Positions 5,097-8,379 of a stretch of DNA of 8,379 nucleotides are shown one piece after another. The first letter of the stretch is position 1. Every line of letters starts with the position of its first letter. Under the pieces are notes generated by a model. It was not told the DNA's origin and searched no databases. It saw only the letters and a program-made list of their open reading frames with translations. Source of the DNA: Candidatus Methanogasteraceae archaeon UBA261 (lineage in GTDB: Archaea; Halobacteriota; Methanosarcinia; Methanosarcinales; Methanogasteraceae). The translations under genes and the position numbers were made by a program. The stretch is taken from positions 1 to 8,379 of the forward strand of contig DAWR01000016.1 of NCBI GenBank assembly GCA_002506015.1, written 5' to 3'.

Positions 5097-6434
5097 ATGA
5101 GACTGATCACAATCATCGTATTGGTGCTGGCACTATCTGCGAGCATCGCACCCCAAGCAGCAGCGGAGACGACGGTCAGTCTCGATTGTTCTGATTATAT
5201 CTCTGAAAGCAAGTTCGATGTTGAAATTGAGATCAGTGGCGTCGAAGAACTGGACTCGGGGCAGTTCTGTCTTCTATTCGATCCGAATGTTCTGAATGTG
5301 ACCGATGTTACGGGTGGGAGCATGGACGGCAAGGATGTGGCGATAGGTGATTGGGAGCTTGTGCGTTACCATACAACTCAGGGCATCGGCATCATCAGGG
5401 TAGTGTTCAACATCCCCGGTTCTACTGGCGTAAGCGGCTCGGGAAGTCTGGCAACGATTGCTTTTGAGGTGACCGGCAATGACAGTGATTGCAGTCCTCT
5501 GAACATAACCAAACCGAACACGCTCCAGATAACCGGATTCGAGAACGGGAAACTATGGGATGGAGAGGCTGAAGAGATATCCGCAGTCTGGGTGAACAGC
5601 AACGTCTGCATTGGCGGTCCCCCTATGAGGGCGCAAACAGCCCGCGTCACCGTCTTTGTTATGAATCGTGACGACGATTCGCTCGATGTCGATCTGTACA
5701 TCGATGGACAATTCAAAAAGAGCGACAGCGTCTCAAAAAATAACAAAGAAGAATTTAGCAGTTACTCACTGGACGAGGGGACCCATACATTCGAGATCAG
5801 GTGGTATGATCCCGATACGGATGAATGGTACGAAAAGTACGAAGAGTATAGCGTATCTGGCACAACTGCCCTGACTCTGATGACCGATGAGCACACTGAT
5901 GAGGATAATAAGATCAGCGCCAGCGTTTATGTGACGAACATGGACGATGACAATCTGGATGTTTACCTCTACCTCGATTCCATGTACAAAAAGTACAAGA
6001 GCATCCCGTCCGGAAGCGTTGGTGATTACGGAGAATACGAGTTTGAAATCGACGAATATAGCTTACATTTGTTCAAGATCGAATGGCTCGATCCCGATAC
6101 CGAGATAACTTATGAAAAGGTCGCAAGAGAGTATGTAACGAGCGAAATGGCTGTGACCATGTATGTTGATAATCACACAGTGCCTGAAGAGATCCCGACA
6201 GTGGTTCCAACTGCTTCCGTGTCCCCTGTTTCAACTCCCGGGCTAACCCGGACCCCTGCACAGACCGCCGAGATGCACACGACCCCGACCCCGACCCCAA
6301 ATCTGCTGTCAGATACGCAACCAGCCAGAAGCTGTGCCGGAGATTGCGCCATGGAGCCTGAGATAGGTGGCGTGTGCACGCTGGTTGCATTCGTCGCTGT
6401 TCTGTTTGTGTTGATGCAGATCAGGAGAATTTAG
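5097..6434 (+). CDS. Cohesin-domain surface protein with duplicated Asp-rich domain
   Basis: A 445-residue protein, paralogous to its upstream neighbour over the cohesin domain. Residues 1-23 are a signal peptide (cleavage after QAAA). Residues about 25-175 are the cohesin domain (SGQFCLLFDPNVLNVTDV at 54-71, SGSGSLATIAFEV at 113-125). Two tandem copies of an unrecognised domain of about 90 residues follow, at 182-269 and 272-361. They share [TV]N/MN-x-DDD-[SN]LDV, then YKK or FKK, then an [IK]x[WY]xDPDT motif, and resemble small beta-sandwich extensions. Residues 365-405 are a Thr/Pro linker that includes TPTPTP. Residues about 422-440 are a C-terminal helix followed by QIRRI; PEIGG at 421-425 vaguely recalls PEF/PGF sorting tails. 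Three cysteines (C413, C417, C427) cluster at the membrane boundary. ATG 5097 lies 19 nt after the previous stop, with the weak AGAAGAG upstream, so the pair is probably one operon. The ligand is unknown. Confidence 0.85.
   Translation: MRLITIIVLVLALSASIAPQAAAETTVSLDCSDYISESKFDVEIEISGVEELDSGQFCLLFDPNVLNVTDVTGGSMDGKDVAIGDWELVRYHTTQGIGIIRVVFNIPGSTGVSGSGSLATIAFEVTGNDSDCSPLNITKPNTLQITGFENGKLWDGEAEEISAVWVNSNVCIGGPPMRAQTARVTVFVMNRDDDSLDVDLYIDGQFKKSDSVSKNNKEEFSSYSLDEGTHTFEIRWYDPDTDEWYEKYEEYSVSGTTALTLMTDEHTDEDNKISASVYVTNMDDDNLDVYLYLDSMYKKYKSIPSGSVGDYGEYEFEIDEYSLHLFKIEWLDPDTEITYEKVAREYVTSEMAVTMYVDNHTVPEEIPTVVPTASVSPVSTPGLTRTPAQTAEMHTTPTPTPNLLSDTQPARSCAGDCAMEPEIGGVCTLVAFVAVLFVLMQIRRI
5640..6179 (+). 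repeat. Tandem in-frame domain duplication within the second cohesin gene
   Basis: Two adjacent segments of about 265-270 bp encode similar domains (residues 182-269 and 272-361 of the protein at 5097). Shared residues include DDDSLDVDLYID against DDDNLDVYLYLD and RWYDPDT against EWLDPDT. The similarity is clear in protein but largely eroded at DNA level, which suggests an old duplication rather than a recent slippage event. Confidence 0.75.
6281..6298 (+). repeat. GACCCC microsatellite in Thr-Pro linker
   Basis: Three perfect GACCCC units in a row encode the TPTPTP part of the linker of the cohesin protein at 5097. Six-base units keep frame when copies are gained or lost, so linker length could vary between strains. 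Confidence 0.7.
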
Positions 6435-6477
6435 GGATTTTCACGATTGAAACTGCCATTGGTTGTTGCGGGTAACC

Positions 6478-6536
6478 GGAACTCCATTTTACTTGAGTTG
6501 AATTCCATTTTGATTTTTAAGAAGCGTTAAATATTA
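6478..6536 (+). promoter_or_regulatory. thiC promoter region with short repeats
   Basis: This region holds two AT-rich candidate TATA elements, TGATTTTTAAG near 6511-6521 and GTTAAATATTAG at 6526-6537. The first places transcription about 10 nt before ATG 6551 and is the better fit. Upstream lie an inverted repeat AACTC (6480-6484) / GAGTT (6495-6499) and a direct repeat TCCATTTT (6483-6490 and 6504-6511), which could be operator sites. No TPP riboswitch core is visible, so thiamine control, if any, would be through a DNA-binding regulator such as the archaeal ThiR type. Confidence 0.4.
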
Positions 6537-6550
6537 GTCCACCATCATCC

Positions 6551-7843
6551 ATGACTATGAGTCTTGTAAGAGATGCACAGAACGGAACAGTAACAGAAGA
6601 GATGAAAGTGGTCGCGCAGGTAGAGGGCGTTGACCCGGAATTCGTACAGAGAGGTATTGCGAGCGGAAGAATCGTGATTCCGGTAAGCCCGTATCGAGAG
6701 ACCCGCGCATGCGGCGTCGGGAAAGGGATGCGCACCAAGGTGAACGCGTCGGTGGGCACGTCATCTGATATCGTGGACATTGATCTCGAGGTTGAGAAGG
6801 CAAAGATGGCGGAGAAGGCGGGCGCAGATAGCCTGATGGAACTCTCCACAGGCGGCGATCTCGTCGAGGTCAGAAAACGGGTGATTGCAGCAACACCACT
6901 CTCTGTGGGGAGCGTTCCGCTGTATCAGGCGTTTATCGAGGCGATCGATAAGAACGGCGCAGTCGTGGACATGAACCCTGACGACCTGTTCCGGATAACA
7001 GCGGAGCAGGCAAAGCTCGGAACAAACTTCATGGCGATTCATACGGGAATTAACCTTCTGACAGTCGAGCGGCTAAAGAATCAGGGCAGATACGGCGGGC
7101 TCTGCTCAAGAGGCGGCGCATTCATGACTGCGTGGATGCTGCACAATGAGAAGGAGAATCCCCTTTACAGCGAATTTGATTACCTTCTCGAGATCATGAA
7201 CGAGCACGAGGTCACGCTCTCGATGGGGAACGGCATGAGAGCCGGCGCGGTTCACGATGCAACTGACCGTGCAGGGATCCAGGAACTGATCATGCATGCG
7301 GAACTGGGCGACCGGGCGCATGAGGCGGGCGTCCAGGTGATAGTCGAGGGTCCGGGTCACGTCCCGATAAACGAGATCGAGACGAACGTAACCCTGATGA
7401 AGAGCCTGACAGGCGAAAAGCCGTTCTACATGTTAGGACCGCTCGTTACCGATATTGCGCCCGGCTACGACCACATCGTAACCGCAATCGGCGGCGCAAT
7501 CTCCAGTTCCTGTGGAGCTGACTTCCTCTGCTATGTGACGCCCGCAGAGCATCTTGCACTCCCCAACGTTGAGGACGTCTACGAAGGCGTGATGGCTTCA
7601 CGGATCGCTGCGCATGTCGGCGACATGATCAAGTACGGCGATCGTGCACGAGCGTGGGATCTCGATATGGCAAGAGCACGGCGCGATCTGGACTGGGGCA
7701 GGCAGTATGAGGTTGCAATCGATGAGGAACGTGCACGGGAGATCAGAAACAGCAGGCTTCCCGAGGACACTGAGGCATGCACAATGTGCGGAGACTTCTG
7801 TGCACTCAAGATCGTGAAGGAGAACTTCAACTTCGATCGGTGA
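6551..7843 (+). CDS. thiC: Phosphomethylpyrimidine synthase ThiC
   Basis: A 430-residue radical SAM enzyme that rearranges aminoimidazole ribotide to hydroxymethylpyrimidine phosphate, the pyrimidine half of thiamine; it acts in the cytoplasm. Diagnostic segments are VTEEMK near the N-terminus, NASVGTSSDIVDIDLEVEKA, ADSLMELSTGGDL, the barrel motif FMAIHTGI and VIVEGPGHVPINEIETNV. The last is followed by PFYMLGPLVTDIAPGYDHI and GADFLCYVTPAEHLALP. The C-terminal cluster-binding motif CTMCGDFC uses C410, C413 and C417. This is CX2CX3C, one residue shorter than the CX2CX4C of E. coli-type ThiC, a form I recall from archaeal and clostridial enzymes. The length suits that short group. ATG 6551 and ATG 6557 are both possible; homologues usually begin close to the second. 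It appears to be transcribed alone. Confidence 0.97.
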   Translation: MTMSLVRDAQNGTVTEEMKVVAQVEGVDPEFVQRGIASGRIVIPVSPYRETRACGVGKGMRTKVNASVGTSSDIVDIDLEVEKAKMAEKAGADSLMELSTGGDLVEVRKRVIAATPLSVGSVPLYQAFIEAIDKNGAVVDMNPDDLFRITAEQAKLGTNFMAIHTGINLLTVERLKNQGRYGGLCSRGGAFMTAWMLHNEKENPLYSEFDYLLEIMNEHEVTLSMGNGMRAGAVHDATDRAGIQELIMHAELGDRAHEAGVQVIVEGPGHVPINEIETNVTLMKSLTGEKPFYMLGPLVTDIAPGYDHIVTAIGGAISSSCGADFLCYVTPAEHLALPNVEDVYEGVMASRIAAHVGDMIKYGDRARAWDLDMARARRDLDWGRQYEVAIDEERAREIRNSRLPEDTEACTMCGDFCALKIVKENFNFDR

Positions 7844-7860
7844 GGTGAATCAGCGAGATT

Positions 7861-7912
7861 GGGCTTGTGGGCAGGGGGTGGGGGCTCCCGGGGTTGTGCA
7901 ATGCCGGCACAA
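7861..7912 (+). terminator. G-quadruplex-type motif and hairpin after thiC
   Basis: Seventeen bases after the thiC stop, the coding strand has four G runs: GGG at 7861-7863, GGG at 7869-7871, GGGGG at 7874-7878 and GGGGG at 7880-7884. The loops are 5, 2 and 1 nt, which meets the usual four-tract G-quadruplex pattern. A 6-bp hairpin TTGTGC/GCACAA with a 7-nt loop follows at 7894-7912, containing the palindrome TGCCGGCA. Because the G runs are on the transcribed RNA sense, they could stabilise or end the thiC message. No T-run follows, so this is not a classical archaeal terminator. Confidence 0.35.
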
Positions 7913-8040
7913 TCAAACGCCCGTAACGATTGATTGGAGACTTGTTACGTAGAAGTCTCAAAAACGATTGCGGTAGCCACGTTTCTGAAAACCACATTAC
8001 AAGCATTCGTTGTTGAAATTGGATAGGTTGTGCCACTACA

Positions 8041-8050
8041 GTATAAAAAT
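8041..8050 (+). promoter_or_regulatory. TATA-like element in the AT-rich region
   Basis: GTATAAAAAT is a strong archaeal TATA-like run. It predicts a transcription start near 8072, about 27 nt before the ATG at 8099. It could drive the tiny ORF at 8099 or a non-coding RNA. An AT-rich tract will contain such runs by chance, so confidence is limited. Confidence 0.35.
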
Positions 8051-8098
8051 AATATTTTTTGGATATCTAAAAACGTTATCATCAGAAATTGTACAAAG

Positions 8099-8209
8099 AT
8101 GGATGGTGGCATGCAGAATATGAGCTTACTCGTTAATCCCAATGAAATCTCAATTTGTGGAATACACGTATTTATAGCAGCTATTGTCGATCAAGATGTC
8201 AGTGTGTAA
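8099..8209 (+). CDS. Possible 36-residue small ORF
   Basis: An ATG-to-TAA frame of 36 residues starts MDGGMQNMSLLVNPNEI and ends in a moderately hydrophobic stretch (ISICGIHVFIAAIV) followed by DQDVSV. It lies about 50 nt after a strong TATA-like run, which is the main reason to list it. No clear ribosome binding site precedes it, although a TATA-derived leader of about 27 nt is possible. No family is recognised. It may equally be a chance frame in AT-rich DNA. Confidence 0.2.
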   Translation: MDGGMQNMSLLVNPNEISICGIHVFIAAIVDQDVSV

Positions 8210-8321
8210 AACTGGTGGGTGGTAGATTATTATTTGTGAGTTCCCTAAAGTAATACACTACCGATTTCTTCCATATCGGTCATGCGCCTCTGAAAATTCG
8301 CCTGACACTATTGAACCCCAT

Positions 8322-8379
8322 ATGGAAATTTCACCTGCCAATAAAACCGTCGCAATTATCGGCTCTTCGCTATTTCATG
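8322..8379 (+). CDS. Possible gene start running off the right edge
   Basis: From ATG 8322 the frame stays open for 19 codons to the window end and reads MEISPANKTVAIIGSSLFH. The KTVAIIGSS segment looks like the first strand and turn of a nucleotide-binding or CoA-binding fold, but this is too short to assign. No ribosome binding site is evident directly upstream, and the frame is also open upstream back to 8226 without another ATG. It would be the first gene after the long intergenic region. Confidence 0.35.
   Translation, partial: MEISPANKTVAIIGSSLFH

Larger units (their letters stand above)
7913..8321. other. AT-rich intergenic region after thiC
   Basis: This stretch of about 400 bp has visibly lower GC than the flanking genes. 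It contains a strong TATA-like run at 8041-8050 and a T-run at 8055-8060. A 6-bp hairpin ACCGAT/ATCGGT with a 9-nt loop lies at 8260-8280. Frames on both strands are short; the best is the 36-residue ORF at 8099. A plus-strand frame from TTG 7935 to TAG encodes about 30 residues with no recognisable features. I see no tRNA fold or insertion-sequence end. Confidence 0.45.

Noticed and set aside
6435..6550. TPP riboswitch upstream of thiC
   Set aside because: The conserved riboswitch core (CUGAGA and the downstream pyrophosphate-sensor segment) is not visible, and the region is too short once the promoter is placed.
7945..8142. Minus-strand 65-codon frame in the AT-rich region after thiC
   Set aside because: It has a Cys/Phe-rich composition without domain or start signals, and overlaps the TATA-like and T-run sequences; it is likely a chance frame.
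8258..8374. Minus-strand frame near the right edge reading EEPIIATVLLAGEISIWGS and ending at a TAG
   Set aside because: It looked protein-like, but an in-frame stop lies at 8375-8377 and no ATG or GTG start follows within a useful distance, so it is not the tail of a gene entering from outside.

Overview
The window reads as chromosomal DNA of a euryarchaeon, most likely a methanogen or a methanogen-related lineage (Methanomicrobia or Methanosarcinales-like). The evidence is archaeal TATA-box promoters with short leaders, a GfcR/PyrE-like regulator, an archaeal-type citramalate/isopropylmalate synthase, an archaeal-length ThiC, a tRNA-Arg without encoded CCA, and surface proteins ending in PGF-CTERM (archaeosortase) tails or carrying cohesin domains. 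The exact taxon cannot be fixed from sequence reading alone.

Layout. Positions 1-257 hold no gene I can support; there is a repeat-like edge and then a promoter. Positions 258-1835 form a plus-strand cluster: a 59-residue protein that is almost only signal peptide plus PGF-CTERM anchor, a 183-residue PGF-CTERM protein with one beta-sandwich-like domain, and a class I SAM methyltransferase. Converging on it from the minus strand is a unit made of tRNA-Arg(TCG) followed 28 nt later by gfcR (an HTH-phosphoribosyltransferase regulator). A divergent promoter region with two CGATCG palindromes separates that unit from the plus-strand cimA-like gene. The conserved N-terminus of cimA has no ATG, GTG or TTG in front of it. 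Positions 4259-6434 hold a tandem pair of secreted, membrane-anchored cohesin-domain proteins; the second also carries a duplicated Asp-rich domain. Positions 6551-7843 encode thiamine-pathway ThiC. Its stop is followed by a G-quadruplex-type motif and an AT-rich tract of about 480 bp with only a tiny ORF. A possible gene start runs off the right edge.

Functionally the window mixes core metabolism (isoleucine/branched-chain precursor synthesis, thiamine pyrimidine synthesis, one tRNA, one metabolic regulator) with two sets of cell-surface genes. The points most worth a second look are the minimal PGF-CTERM protein, the cohesin pair with its repeated domain, the missing canonical start of cimA, the tRNA-gfcR arrangement and the G-rich motif after thiC. 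I did not find an obvious defence system, mobile element or CRISPR array.
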